DNA from: Kribbella sandramycini
Lineage (GTDB): Bacteria; Actinomycetota; Actinomycetes; Propionibacteriales; Kribbellaceae
Length of the DNA stretch: 64,000 nt
Reading direction: 5' to 3'
Assembly: GCF_013131805.1 (NCBI RefSeq)
Contig: NZ_JABJRC010000006.1
Coordinates: forward strand, 1 to 64,000
Shown here: positions 50,503 to 58,680 of the stretch, one piece after another
Position numbering within the stretch: the stretch's first letter is position 1
How the letters are laid out: each line of letters starts with the position of its first letter
Program-made: the position numbers and the translations under genes
The notes under the pieces: generated by a model
What the model was told of the DNA's origin: nothing
Seen by the model: only the letters and a program-made list of their open reading frames with translations
Database searches by the model: none

Positions 50503-50783
50503 CCGCTGGCCGGCTACTCGCGCGGCAGTGGGTGCTCGCGAGCGGTAGCTCGGCCACGGGCGCAAGCCCGGCATGTGCGCGGCAGCGCGTGGTGGCGAGC
50601 AATAGCGAGCGAGCCGCGGCGCGAGCCCGGCATCTGCGCGTCAGCGCGTCTTCGCGAGCGGCAGCGAGCAGATCTCCGGCGACAGCCGGCTACCCGCGTG
50701 GTGGCGCGCGGGAAGCCGCCGGAGGCGCGACAAGAACAGCCGCCGCCGAAGGCGGTGTCCGTTGATCGACGTCCCCAGCTGTT
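50389..50783. other. 395-base gene-poor gap
   Basis: Between the sensor kinase and the convergent second LacI gene. Apart from the possible 41-codon minus-strand frame at its left edge, it holds the four-copy 59-base tandem repeat and then about 50 bases of unremarkable sequence. No convincing promoter, RNA gene or conserved coding frame was seen. Confidence 0.7.
50510..50730. repeat. Four-copy degenerate tandem repeat, period 58-59
   Basis: Units begin CCGGCTAC/CCGGCATG/CCGGCATC/CCGGCTAC at 50510, 50568, 50627 and 50686. Shared core: CCGGC-A/T-x-TGCGCGGCAG-CGCGT, then TCGCGAGC-GG/AA-YAGCGAGC (the fourth copy is truncated). The GCGAGC-x2-YAGCGAGC part recurs before the sdh anchor gene at 25.4 kb. 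Confidence 0.65.
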
Positions 50784-51782
50784 CTACTGCTTGGGAGCCG
50801 AGGTCGCGCGGATGTGGAGCTCCGTGCGGAGGGTGACTGTGGACGGGGGGCGGCCGGGGGTGGCGATGCGGTCTTTGAGGAGGAGGCCGGCGGTGCGGCC
50901 GAGTTCGTAGGTGGGTTGGGCGACGGTGGTGAGGCTGGGGACGACGAGGTCGGCCCAGGGGATGTCGTCGAAGCCAACGACGGCGATGTCGTGGGGGGCG
51001 CGGAGGCCGCGTTTGGCGAGGCATTCGAGGGCGCCGACCGTCATCAGGTTGTTGGTGACGAAGAGGGCTTCGGGGGGCTCGGGGAGGTCGAGCAGGGATT
51101 CCATCGCGGCGAAGCCGCCGGCTTCGCGGAAGTCGGCGTACCGGATGAGGTCCTTGTCGGCGCGCAGGCCGGCGGATTTGAGGGCGGTGCGGTAGCCGGT
51201 CAGGCGGTCCATGGCGGTGCTGACCTTGCGCGGGCCGGTGATACAGGCGATCCGGCGGTAGCCGCCGTCGATGAGGTGTTTGACGCCTTCGTGGGCGCCG
51301 TGCTCGTTGTCGACCAGGACGGTGTCGGCCTCGACGCCGTCCACCCGGCGGTCGATCAGCACCATCGGGGTGTTCGCGGCGGCGAGCTGCTGGACGCCGT
51401 CCGCGGTCGAGGTCGGTGAGATGACGACGCCGGCCATCTGCTCGGTGAGGACGGCCGACGCGTACGCCGCCTCCTTCGCCGGGTCCTCGTCGGAGTTGCA
51501 CAGGACGACGTGGTACCCAGCGGTCTGCGCGACATCTTCCAGTCCGCGCACCAGCGAGGTGAAGAACGGGTTCTCGATATCGGAGATGACGACGGCCCAC
51601 AGGTTCGTCGACGACTTGCGCAGGTTCCGGGCGACGCCGTTCGGGCGGTAGCCGAGCTCGGCGACCGCGGCGCGCACCTTCTCGGACAGCTCGGGGTCGA
51701 CGTTGCGGCGGCCGCTGAGCACCCGGGAGACGGTCGCCGGGGACACCCCCGATCTACGCGCGACGTCGTAGATCGTCGTCAT
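50784..51782 (-). CDS. LacI-family repressor of the kinase/isomerase locus
   Basis: A 332-residue regulator. HTH MTTIYDVARRSGVSPATVSR begins at residue 1, hinge ELGYRPNGVARNLRKSST follows, and the sensor domain contains NPFFTSLVRGLEDVAQ and VVGFDDIPWADLVVPSLTTV. The ATG gives the canonical N-terminus; the open frame extends 21 codons upstream. The 3' 300 bases are strongly C-ending in sense. It lies 86 bases downstream of the PfkB gene on the same strand, and CG-centred palindromes stand at the divergent promoters, making it the likely repressor. Confidence 0.93.
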   Translation of the reverse strand: MTTIYDVARRSGVSPATVSRVLSGRRNVDPELSEKVRAAVAELGYRPNGVARNLRKSSTNLWAVVISDIENPFFTSLVRGLEDVAQTAGYHVVLCNSDEDPAKEAAYASAVLTEQMAGVVISPTSTADGVQQLAAANTPMVLIDRRVDGVEADTVLVDNEHGAHEGVKHLIDGGYRRIACITGPRKVSTAMDRLTGYRTALKSAGLRADKDLIRYADFREAGGFAAMESLLDLPEPPEALFVTNNLMTVGALECLAKRGLRAPHDIAVVGFDDIPWADLVVPSLTTVAQPTYELGRTAGLLLKDRIATPGRPPSTVTLRTELHIRATSAPKQ

Positions 51783-51868
51783 ACCCGCCCCCTGCCGGAG
51801 ATCGCTTGGCCGTCTGGACCGCATGCTAACTCCGATCCAGGGCAAAGGATCTCATGACAGGCGAGATC

Positions 51869-52798
51869 TCAGGACCCGTCCAGCAGCGCCAGTGCCGCGG
51901 CCCGCGACGGTGCGGACGCCGCGGCGCCGTTGACCGCCGTCGACAGCGCCCCGGCCGCGTTGGCCAGCCGGACGGCGTCGATCAGCTCGGCCCCGTCCGC
52001 GAGTGACGCCGCCAGCGAACCGCAGAACGCGTCCCCGGCCCCGACCGTGTCGATCGTCGCGACCTCATGCGCCGGCACCCGCTCCTCGTAATCCCCACGC
52101 CGATCCAGTACGTACGCGCCCCGCGACCCGAGCGTGACGACGCAGCCGTGCAGGTCCCAGTCCTCGGCCAGCTTGCGCGCGATCATCGGCACCTGCGACT
52201 CGTCGTCGCAATCGAGCCCGGTCAGCGCGGCCGCCTCCACCTCGTTCGGGACCAGGATGTCGACGTACGCCGCCAGCGACGGATCCACCGGACCGGCCGG
52301 CGCGGGCGTCAGGATCGTGGTGACCCCCGCGGCCGAGGCGAGCTGGAGGGCGGCGCGGCTCGCCTCGACCGGGAGTTCGAGCTGGACGCTGAGCACCTGG
52401 CCGCCGGTGAGCGCGTCCGCGGCCGCGGTGACCTCGGCCGGAGTGATCGCGGCGTTCGCGCGCGCCACGATGATGATCGAGTTCCCGCCGTCCGGCAGGA
52501 CGAGCGGCAACCCGACGCCGGTGCCGAGGGACGGATGCCGGCGGACCCACGTGGTGTCGACGCCGTCCGCGGCCAGCAGGTCGAGGAACTCGTCGCCGTA
52601 CCGGTCGGCGCCGATCGTTCCGACGATCGCCGTCCGCGCGCCCATCCGCGCCGCGGCGATCGCCTGGTTGACGCCCTTGCCGCCGAGGAACTCCGCGAAA
52701 CCCGTGCCGTGCAAGGTCTCGCCGGGTAACGGGCGCCGCTCCGCGCTCGCGACCAGATCCTTCATGAACGACCCGAGCACGCAGACGTCGTACCTCAC
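51869..52798 (-). CDS. PfkB-family sugar kinase (ribokinase-like)
   Basis: A 309-residue carbohydrate kinase. The N-terminal GSFMKDLVASAERRPLPGET, then FAEFLGGKGVNQAIAAARMG (PfkB signature 1, GGKGxNxA) and the C-terminal IDTVGAGDAFCGSLAASLAD (signature 2 with catalytic Asp in GAGD) are intact. Overall similarity is to ribokinases. GTG start overlaps the isomerase stop (GTGA), so the two enzymes are coupled. Probably phosphorylates a pentose or related sugar brought in by the divergent importer. Confidence 0.93.
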   Translation of the reverse strand: MRYDVCVLGSFMKDLVASAERRPLPGETLHGTGFAEFLGGKGVNQAIAAARMGARTAIVGTIGADRYGDEFLDLLAADGVDTTWVRRHPSLGTGVGLPLVLPDGGNSIIIVARANAAITPAEVTAAADALTGGQVLSVQLELPVEASRAALQLASAAGVTTILTPAPAGPVDPSLAAYVDILVPNEVEAAALTGLDCDDESQVPMIARKLAEDWDLHGCVVTLGSRGAYVLDRRGDYEERVPAHEVATIDTVGAGDAFCGSLAASLADGAELIDAVRLANAAGALSTAVNGAAASAPSRAAALALLDGS

Positions 52799-53412
52799 GC
52801 CTCCTCCTCGAGCAGACGCTTGCCCAGGGCACCGGATGGGTGGAACCGCGCGAAGTCGTGGTGACTGAACTCCCGCAGGACGACGAGCGCGCACGCGAGC
52901 GCGTCACCCATCGCGAGTGACGCCGTCGTCGACGCGGTCGGCGCGAGGTTCAGCGGGTCGGCTTCGCGCAGCACCATCGTGTCCAGCGTGTACGTCGCCA
53001 GCCGGGCGAGCGTCGACTCCTCGGCCCCGGTCATCGCGATCAGCGGGATCCCGCGCGCCCGCAGCATCCGCGCGAACGCGCACACCTCGGCCGTCTCACC
53101 GGATGCCGACAGCGCGAGCACGATGTCCCGGCCGGTGACCGCGCCCGAGTCGCCGTGCAAGGCGTCACCGGCGTGGATGAAGGTGGCCGGCGTACCGGTA
53201 CTGGCGAGGGTCGCGGCGATCTTGCGGCCGACCAGCCCGGACTTGCCGAGCCCGGTCACCACCAGATGCCCCTCGCATCCGGCGACCGCGGCCAGGACGT
53301 CGAGGAAGACCCCGTCGAGCCGATCGGCGAGCGCCGACACGGCCGCGGCCTCGGTCTCGATCGCCGTCCGCGCCGCCTGCAGCCCGAGGGCCACGAGGTC
53401 TCTGGATGGCAT
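52795..53412 (-). CDS. SIS-domain sugar-phosphate isomerase, KpsF/GutQ-like without CBS domains
   Basis: A 205-residue isomerase. The SIS core GLGKSGLVGRKIAATLASTG, then HAGDALHGDSGAVTGRDIVL, NLAPTASTTASLAMGDALAC and HDFARFHPSGALGKRLL, matches the catalytic domain of D-arabinose-5-phosphate isomerases KdsD/KpsF/GutQ, including the HGD and HPxGALG regions. The two C-terminal CBS domains are absent, which is unusual but known in short homologues. Interconverts an aldose 5-phosphate and a ketose 5-phosphate in the family. First gene of the minus-strand operon; ATG after GGGGGTG. An operator-like site lies 18 bases upstream. Confidence 0.88.
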   Translation of the reverse strand: MPSRDLVALGLQAARTAIETEAAAVSALADRLDGVFLDVLAAVAGCEGHLVVTGLGKSGLVGRKIAATLASTGTPATFIHAGDALHGDSGAVTGRDIVLALSASGETAEVCAFARMLRARGIPLIAMTGAEESTLARLATYTLDTMVLREADPLNLAPTASTTASLAMGDALACALVVLREFSHHDFARFHPSGALGKRLLEEEA

Positions 53413-53430
53413 CCGCACCCCCGAATCGCA

Positions 53431-53442
53431 GAAATCGATTTC
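53431..53442. promoter_or_regulatory. Operator GAAATCGATTTC before the isomerase gene
   Basis: Perfect 12-base palindrome with central CG, 18 bases upstream of the isomerase start. It matches the second site near the importer gene (shared AAATCGATT) and fits LacI-family binding geometry. Confidence 0.65.
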
Positions 53443-53583
53443 CAATTCAGACGGCAGAGTAGGCAGCCGGTCCGGAAGGTGTCAACGACTCGGAACGCCT
53501 TGTTGTCAGCGGGAATCGACGCCGGCCGCCAGATCGAGCGCGACTGCGCTCTTGACCGCCCCGGGTCCCGATCGTAGATTGCT

Positions 53584-53597
53584 GGAAATCGATTGCC
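53584..53597. promoter_or_regulatory. Operator GGAAATCGATTGCC before the importer genes
   Basis: A 14-base palindrome with one mismatched pair and central CG, 22 bases upstream of the binding protein start; sister of the site at 53431. The two centres are 154 bases apart, compatible with repression of both divergent transcripts. Confidence 0.65.
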
Positions 53598-53619
53598 CTC
53601 GTTCCACCTGGAGCATCTG

Positions 53620-54945
53620 ATGGCACCTCCCCCTGCCCAGCTCAGCCGCCGCACGCTCCTCAGCGCCTTCGCCGCCGTGCCTTTGCTGTCCGCCTGCGGC
53701 AACTCGTCCGGCGGCGACGGCAAAGAGCTGTCGTTCTGGAACTTCTACGGCCCGTCCGACGACCAAGGACCGCAGAGCAAGTGGTTCGTCGCCGCCGCCG
53801 AGGAGTGGAACCGGAACAACGAGGTCAAGGTCAAGCTCCGCTACATCCCCGGCAAGGACTACCTGAACGGGACGACGCTGCAGACCGCGTTCCAGTCCGG
53901 CCAGGGCCCCGACATTTTCCTGATCAGCCCGGGTGACTTCCTCCGCTACTACAACGGCGGCGTCCTGCAGGATCTCGGCCCGGCGCTCTCGGCGGCGGCC
54001 AGGGCCGACTACCTCCCCGGTCTGCTCGAAGCGCGCAGCGTCGACGGCAAGGTCTACGGCCTGCCGATGGAGATCGAGCCGCTCGCCATGTACTACAGCG
54101 AAACCGCCTTCGAGAAGGCCGGCCTGTCCGAGGCCGACCTCCCCAAGACGTGGGACCAGACACTCGCCGTCGCCGAGAAGCTGACCGGCAAGGACCGGTA
54201 CGGCGTCATGTTCGAAACCCTGCCCGGCTACTACCAGAACTTCACCTGGTACCCGTTCCTCTGGCAGGGCGACGGCGCCCCGATCAAGGACGGCAAAGTC
54301 GCCTTCGACTCACCGGCCGCCGTCCAAGCGCTGAAGTTCTGGCAGGACACCATCCAGCACAAAGTTGCCCCGCGCAAAGCTCTCGGGGATGGCGGCGGCG
54401 ATGTCGTCTCCAACCTCGGCTCGGGTGCTGCAGCCATGCAGGAGAGCGGGATCTGGGCTGTCGCCGACCTGCGCGCCAAGGCCAGGAACGTCAAGTACGG
54501 TGTCATCCCGCACCCGACGCCGGACGGCGGCAAACCGGCGACCGACCTCGGCGGCTGGGCCTTCGTTGCCAACTCCAAAGGTAAGAACCCGGAGGCGGCG
54601 GCCAAGTTCATCGCCTGGGCACTCGGGTCGACCGATGCCGCCGGCATCGAACGGCAGCGGCAGTGGAACACCGTCGTGAAGACGAATGTGCCGCCGCGCA
54701 AGTCGGTGCAGGCCGCGGCCGACGCGAAGGGCGCGTTCGCCGATGGCGCGTTGCAGAAGTTCGTCAGCGAGATCGCGCCGACCGGGAAGCCGGAGCCGCG
54801 ATTCCCGCCGGAGGTCTACCAGCCGATCGCGGATGCCATCCAGGCATGTCAGCTGAACGCCGCCGATCCGGCCAAGGCCGCGGCCGATGCGGCGTCCCGA
54901 ATCGACACCTTCCTGCAGACCTATCAAGGCGCGCCGATCAGCTGA
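53620..54945 (+). CDS. Sugar-type ABC transporter substrate-binding lipoprotein
   Basis: A 441-residue family-1 binding protein. SRRTLLSAFAAVPLLSACG combines a twin-arginine-like motif with a lipobox, so Tat export and lipid attachment are likely. The domain has KELSFWNFYGPSDDQGPQSK and LNGTTLQTAFQSGQGPDIF, as in carbohydrate-binding proteins, and GSGAAAMQESGIWAVADLR. ATG with GGAG upstream; the frame is open nine codons further. Its stop overlaps the permease start (TGATG). Divergent from the isomerase. Confidence 0.92.
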   Translation: MAPPPAQLSRRTLLSAFAAVPLLSACGNSSGGDGKELSFWNFYGPSDDQGPQSKWFVAAAEEWNRNNEVKVKLRYIPGKDYLNGTTLQTAFQSGQGPDIFLISPGDFLRYYNGGVLQDLGPALSAAARADYLPGLLEARSVDGKVYGLPMEIEPLAMYYSETAFEKAGLSEADLPKTWDQTLAVAEKLTGKDRYGVMFETLPGYYQNFTWYPFLWQGDGAPIKDGKVAFDSPAAVQALKFWQDTIQHKVAPRKALGDGGGDVVSNLGSGAAAMQESGIWAVADLRAKARNVKYGVIPHPTPDGGKPATDLGGWAFVANSKGKNPEAAAKFIAWALGSTDAAGIERQRQWNTVVKTNVPPRKSVQAAADAKGAFADGALQKFVSEIAPTGKPEPRFPPEVYQPIADAIQACQLNAADPAKAAADAASRIDTFLQTYQGAPIS

Positions 54946-55850
54946 TGGCCCGCCTGCAGGGGATGTCCAGGAAGCGGCGCGAGGCGCTGGCGGCGTACGC
55001 CTTCCTCGCGCCCGACACGCTCGGTCTGCTGATCTTCGTCGCGTTGCCGATGGCACTCGCCTTCGGCGTCGCGTTCTTCAAGGTCGATGGCTTCGGCAAC
55101 TACCAGTACGTCGGACTGGCGAACTATCGGCTGATGATCGGCGACGACCAGTTGCTGGCCGCGCTGAAGGTGACCGCGATCTACGTGGTCACGTTCGTCC
55201 CGATCGCGTTCGTGGTCAGCTTCGCGCTGGCGATGCTGGTGCGCAACCAGTTCCGCGGGATCGGCTGGGTTCGGTCGGCGTTCTTCCTGCCGAATGTCGT
55301 CAGCCTGGTCGTGGTCGGCCTGATCTGGCAGTTCCTGCTGGTCGACAAACGTGGTGCGCTGTCGAAGCTGCTGGCGCCGTTCGGTCTCGGTGACGTGTCC
55401 TTCCTCGGGACGCCGTCCCTTGCCCTCGGCACCTATGTGCTGATCAGCGTCTGGTTCCTGATGGGCTATCAGATGCTCGTCTTCCTGGCGGGTCTCAAGG
55501 ACGTCCCGCGGGAGTTGGAGGATGCGGCCGCGATCGACGGCGCCGGCTCCTGGCAGCGCTTCCGGTACGTGATCTGGCCGCTGCTCCGCCCGACCAGCTT
55601 CTTCGTCGTGGTGAACTCGACGATCGGCGCCGTCACCGGTCTGCAGGCCTTCGACCTGGTGTTCGTGCTGACCAAGGGCGGCCCGGCCCGCGCGACCAGC
55701 ACCGTCGTCCTCTACATCTACGAGCAGGCCTTCACCTTCAACAACCTCGGGTACGCCGCCGCCCTCACGACCGTGGTCGTGGCCCTGCTCGTCCTCTGCA
55801 CCGGCCTGATGTTCGGCCTCACCCGGGGAGGACGTTTCGATGAGGACTAG
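54945..55850 (+). CDS. Sugar ABC transporter permease (first)
   Basis: A 301-residue MalF-like permease with about six helices and EAA loop LEDAAAIDGAGSWQRFRYVI. Start by TGATG coupling with the binding protein. No ATPase gene is present in this locus, so a shared MsiK-type ATPase is expected. Confidence 0.92.
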   Translation: MARLQGMSRKRREALAAYAFLAPDTLGLLIFVALPMALAFGVAFFKVDGFGNYQYVGLANYRLMIGDDQLLAALKVTAIYVVTFVPIAFVVSFALAMLVRNQFRGIGWVRSAFFLPNVVSLVVVGLIWQFLLVDKRGALSKLLAPFGLGDVSFLGTPSLALGTYVLISVWFLMGYQMLVFLAGLKDVPRELEDAAAIDGAGSWQRFRYVIWPLLRPTSFFVVVNSTIGAVTGLQAFDLVFVLTKGGPARATSTVVLYIYEQAFTFNNLGYAAALTTVVVALLVLCTGLMFGLTRGGRFDED

Positions 55851-56637
55851 GTTCTGGCCGATCGTCGCGCACGTGCTGGCGATCATCGCCGTGTTACCAC
55901 TGCTCTGGATTGTGATCAGTGCTCTCAAACCGGCTGCGGACGTCTTCGACTTCGGCTGGCCGACCACCTGGACCCTCGACAACCTGCAGTACGTGCTGCT
56001 GAAGATCCCGATGCCGCGCTTCCTGCTGAACTCCGCGATCGTCTCCGTCACGGTCACCGTGATCGCGCTGTTCTTCCACTCGATGGCGGCGTACGCACTG
56101 GCCCGGCTGCGGTTCCCCGGCCGCGGGATCATCTTCTCCGGCATCATGTCGACGCTGCTGGTCTCGCTACCGGTGATCCTGGTCCCGCTGTTCCTGGTCG
56201 CCAAACAGCTCGGCCTGCTGGACAGCTACGCCGGTCTGATCGTGCCGAGCATCTTCCACGCGTTCGGCATCTTCCTGCTCCGCCAGTACTACCTGAACAT
56301 CCCACGCGAGCTGGAAGAGGCTGCCGACCTGGACGGCTGCGGCTACTGGCGCCGCTACTGGAGCGTCATCCTCCCGCTCAGCCGCCCAGTCCTGGCATCC
56401 CTGTCCGTCCTGTTCTTCCTGGCCAACTGGAACGCCTTCCTCTGGCCCCTCACCATCACCCGCAACCCGGACCTCCGAGTCATCCAGCTCGGCGTCTCCG
56501 GCATGCAGGGCCAGTACGCGTCCGCCTGGAACCTCATCCTCGCGGCTGCCGTCATAGCCGCCATCCCCACTGTGGTGGTCTTCGTCGCCGGCCAGCGCCG
56601 CCTGGTCGACGCCATGAAGACCACCGGCCTGAAATGA
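55840..56637 (+). CDS. Sugar ABC transporter permease (second)
   Basis: A 265-residue MalG-like permease, EAA loop LEEAADLDGCGYWRRYWSVI, overlapping the first permease gene by 11 bases. It ends in VDAMKTTGLK, the usual MalG-type tail. The stop is immediately adjacent to the stop of the convergent maleylpyruvate-isomerase-like gene. Confidence 0.92.
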   Translation: MRTRFWPIVAHVLAIIAVLPLLWIVISALKPAADVFDFGWPTTWTLDNLQYVLLKIPMPRFLLNSAIVSVTVTVIALFFHSMAAYALARLRFPGRGIIFSGIMSTLLVSLPVILVPLFLVAKQLGLLDSYAGLIVPSIFHAFGIFLLRQYYLNIPRELEEAADLDGCGYWRRYWSVILPLSRPVLASLSVLFFLANWNAFLWPLTITRNPDLRVIQLGVSGMQGQYASAWNLILAAAVIAAIPTVVVFVAGQRRLVDAMKTTGLK

Positions 56638-57306
56638 CTAGGGCCAGGGGAGGAGCTCTGGGCGTCGGCCGTCGACGGGGGAGTCGGGGGTGCGGCCGGC
56701 GTACCAGGCGGTGAGGGCGTTGAGGGTGCCGGTGAGGACGTGGTCTTCGCCGGTGCCGTTCTCCCAGGTTGGGCCGTCGGTGGGGTGGAGGACGAGGTGG
56801 ACGCCGTCCGGTGTGCGTGGGCGGAGGAAGTCGAGGAGGTGGGCGCAGAAGGGCGCCGGCCAGTCGGCAGGGGTGACGGCGAGGCTCAGGTCGCTGGTGT
56901 GGACGGTGAGCTCGCGCCAGGTGGCGTCGATGCCGTGGGCGAGGGTGCTGTTGCGGTGCAGGATCGGTAGTGACCAGTCGTCGGCGCCGACCCGGTCCCA
57001 AGCGGCCAGGAGTGCGGTGATCGCATCGTTGAGGTCGGCGATCAGCTCCGCGGCCGGGCGGTGGGCGCCGGCTTCGATGTCGGCGTCGCGGGCTGGGCGG
57101 CCGCCGTCGTACACCTCGACGAGCTCGCCGCGCAGGGCGTACTCGACCTGGCGGGTCATGGCGCGGGAGAAGTTCGCTATGTGGGTGATCACGTGCCCGC
57201 GCGACCAGCCGGGTAGCACCGAGTCGCCTCGGGCCGTGGCCTCGTCCAGCCCGGCCAGGAGCTCGGTCAGCCGGTTGGCAGCGGTCTTCACGTCGGTCAG
57301 GGCCAC
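56638..57306 (-). CDS. Maleylpyruvate isomerase/DinB-like family protein (mycothiol-linked)
   Basis: A 222-residue four-helix-bundle metalloenzyme-like protein. WSRGHVITHIANFSRAMTRQ carries the first metal His, TWRELTVHTSDL the second region with the third His; this is the mycothiol-dependent maleylpyruvate isomerase N-terminal (MDMPI/DinB) family. The C-terminal SCP-like half seen in some members is reduced. It overlaps the pdxH gene start by 10 bases on the same strand. Substrate unknown; ring-cleavage genes are not adjacent. Confidence 0.85.
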   Translation of the reverse strand: MALTDVKTAANRLTELLAGLDEATARGDSVLPGWSRGHVITHIANFSRAMTRQVEYALRGELVEVYDGGRPARDADIEAGAHRPAAELIADLNDAITALLAAWDRVGADDWSLPILHRNSTLAHGIDATWRELTVHTSDLSLAVTPADWPAPFCAHLLDFLRPRTPDGVHLVLHPTDGPTWENGTGEDHVLTGTLNALTAWYAGRTPDSPVDGRRPELLPWP

Positions 57307-57950
57307 AAACGCTCCTTAGTCCAGTTCTCGGCATCCAGGCGGTACCGGAGGCGCAGATGCCGGCGGTCCGGGTCCGCCTGCCAGAACTCCACCTCATCGG
57401 CCCGCAGTGTGTACAGCGTCCAGTTCTTGGCGACCAGCCCCGGGTCAGCCAGCAGCCGCTCGGTCTGCTCGGCTACTGCGGCTCCGACGTCCGACGGGTC
57501 CGCCAGTACGTCGCTCTGCCGCGCAGCCAGCGACTCAGCCCGAGCCGGGATCGGACGGGCCAAGAAGTCGCGCGCTGACTCATCCGGCGCCGCAGCCTCG
57601 ACCTGACCCAGCAACCGCACCTGTCGGCCCAGTGGGATCCAGTAGAAGGTCAGAGCGGCGTACGGCGTTGCGGCCAGCTCAACCCCGGTCGGACTGGCGG
57701 CCGACGTCGCAAACTGCCACCCCTCGGCCGTCACGTCCTTCAGGATCAGCACCCGCGCATTCGGCCGCCCGTCGGCCCGGACCGTCGACAGCGTCGCAGC
57801 CAGCGGCTCCGGCACCTGCTGATCGACCGCAGTCAGCAGCCACTCGGTGAACAGAGTCTGCGGGTCGTCGGACGCCGCCGCAGGATCGAACTGCGGGGGA
57901 GTGCCGGTCAACGTCGGTACGGCGCGCAGTCTGGTGCGCAGGTCGGTCAC
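57297..57950 (-). CDS. pdxH: Pyridoxamine 5'-phosphate oxidase
   Basis: A 217-residue FMN split-barrel enzyme that oxidises pyridoxine/pyridoxamine 5'-phosphate to pyridoxal 5'-phosphate. LSTVRADGRPNARVLILKDV is the FMN-binding signature, and FYWIPLGRQVRLLGQVE the second strand pair. The C-terminal RHLRLRYRLDAENWTKERLW is the R-L-x-P/W-type PNPOx dimerisation end. Length is typical. The maleylpyruvate-isomerase-like gene overlaps its 3' end. Confidence 0.9.
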   Translation of the reverse strand: MTDLRTRLRAVPTLTGTPPQFDPAAASDDPQTLFTEWLLTAVDQQVPEPLAATLSTVRADGRPNARVLILKDVTAEGWQFATSAASPTGVELAATPYAALTFYWIPLGRQVRLLGQVEAAAPDESARDFLARPIPARAESLAARQSDVLADPSDVGAAVAEQTERLLADPGLVAKNWTLYTLRADEVEFWQADPDRRHLRLRYRLDAENWTKERLWP

Positions 57951-58002
57951 ACCTCGACCCTAAGCGAGAAAAAGGGTCGCCGCCGTGGATAGCCTGTCGA
58001 GC

Positions 58003-58680
58003 ATGACGGTGGCCCGCTTCAAAGACCTGTGCATCGATGCGAACGAGAATGACCCGATGGTTGCTTTCTGGCAAGCCGCGCTCGGACTGCGGGTCCCGGA
58101 CGACAACCCGACCGTGCTGCACGGCGACCTACCGGAGCAGACGATCTGGATGAACGGCGTCCCGGACGCGCGGACGACGAAGAATCGGGTGCACCTCGAC
58201 GTGGAGACCACTGCGATCGCGGAGCTCGAGCGGCTCGGCGCCAAGGTGCAGACCGAGCACGAGAAGTGGACTGTGCTGACCGACCCGGAAGGCGGCGAGT
58301 TCTGCGCGTTCGTCCGGGACGAGGTGTCGCCGTACCGGCTGATGGAGCTGGTGATCGATTCGGTCGACCCGAAGGCCCAGGCGGAGTGGTGGGCCGGCGT
58401 ACTCGGCGCCCGGGTGTGCAACGAGCCGGAGTCGCCTTGGTGGTGGCTGGAGGACGTCGGCGGGCTGCCGTTCAAGTACTGGGTGTTCAACCCGGTTCCG
58501 GAGCCGAAGGTGGTCAAGAACCGCGTGCACTGGGATGTCAGCGCACCCGCCCTGCAACCGGTGCTCGACGCGGGTGCGACACTGCTGCGGCCCAGGGACG
58601 CCGAGATCGGGTGGCACATCTGCGCCGATCCCGAGGGCAACGAGTTCTGTGTGTTTCTGCCGCGCGAGGAGTCTGCATGA
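58003..58680 (+). CDS. VOC superfamily protein, two-domain glyoxalase-like
   Basis: A 225-residue protein made of two vicinal-oxygen-chelate modules (about 1-108 and 112-222), each with a KDLCIDANENDPMVAFWQAA-like or MELVIDSVDPKAQAEWWAGV beginning and an RVHLDVE/RVHWDVS strand. Actinobacteria have many of these uncharacterised proteins; some confer resistance by binding drugs. Start at the ATG seven codons into the open frame. The stop overlaps the dapE start by four bases. Confidence 0.85.
   Translation: MTVARFKDLCIDANENDPMVAFWQAALGLRVPDDNPTVLHGDLPEQTIWMNGVPDARTTKNRVHLDVETTAIAELERLGAKVQTEHEKWTVLTDPEGGEFCAFVRDEVSPYRLMELVIDSVDPKAQAEWWAGVLGARVCNEPESPWWWLEDVGGLPFKYWVFNPVPEPKVVKNRVHWDVSAPALQPVLDAGATLLRPRDAEIGWHICADPEGNEFCVFLPREESA

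Noticed and set aside
51848..51868. GATCTC/GAGATC hairpin next to the kinase stop codon
   Set aside because: Six weak pairs, no T tract; not convincing as a terminator.
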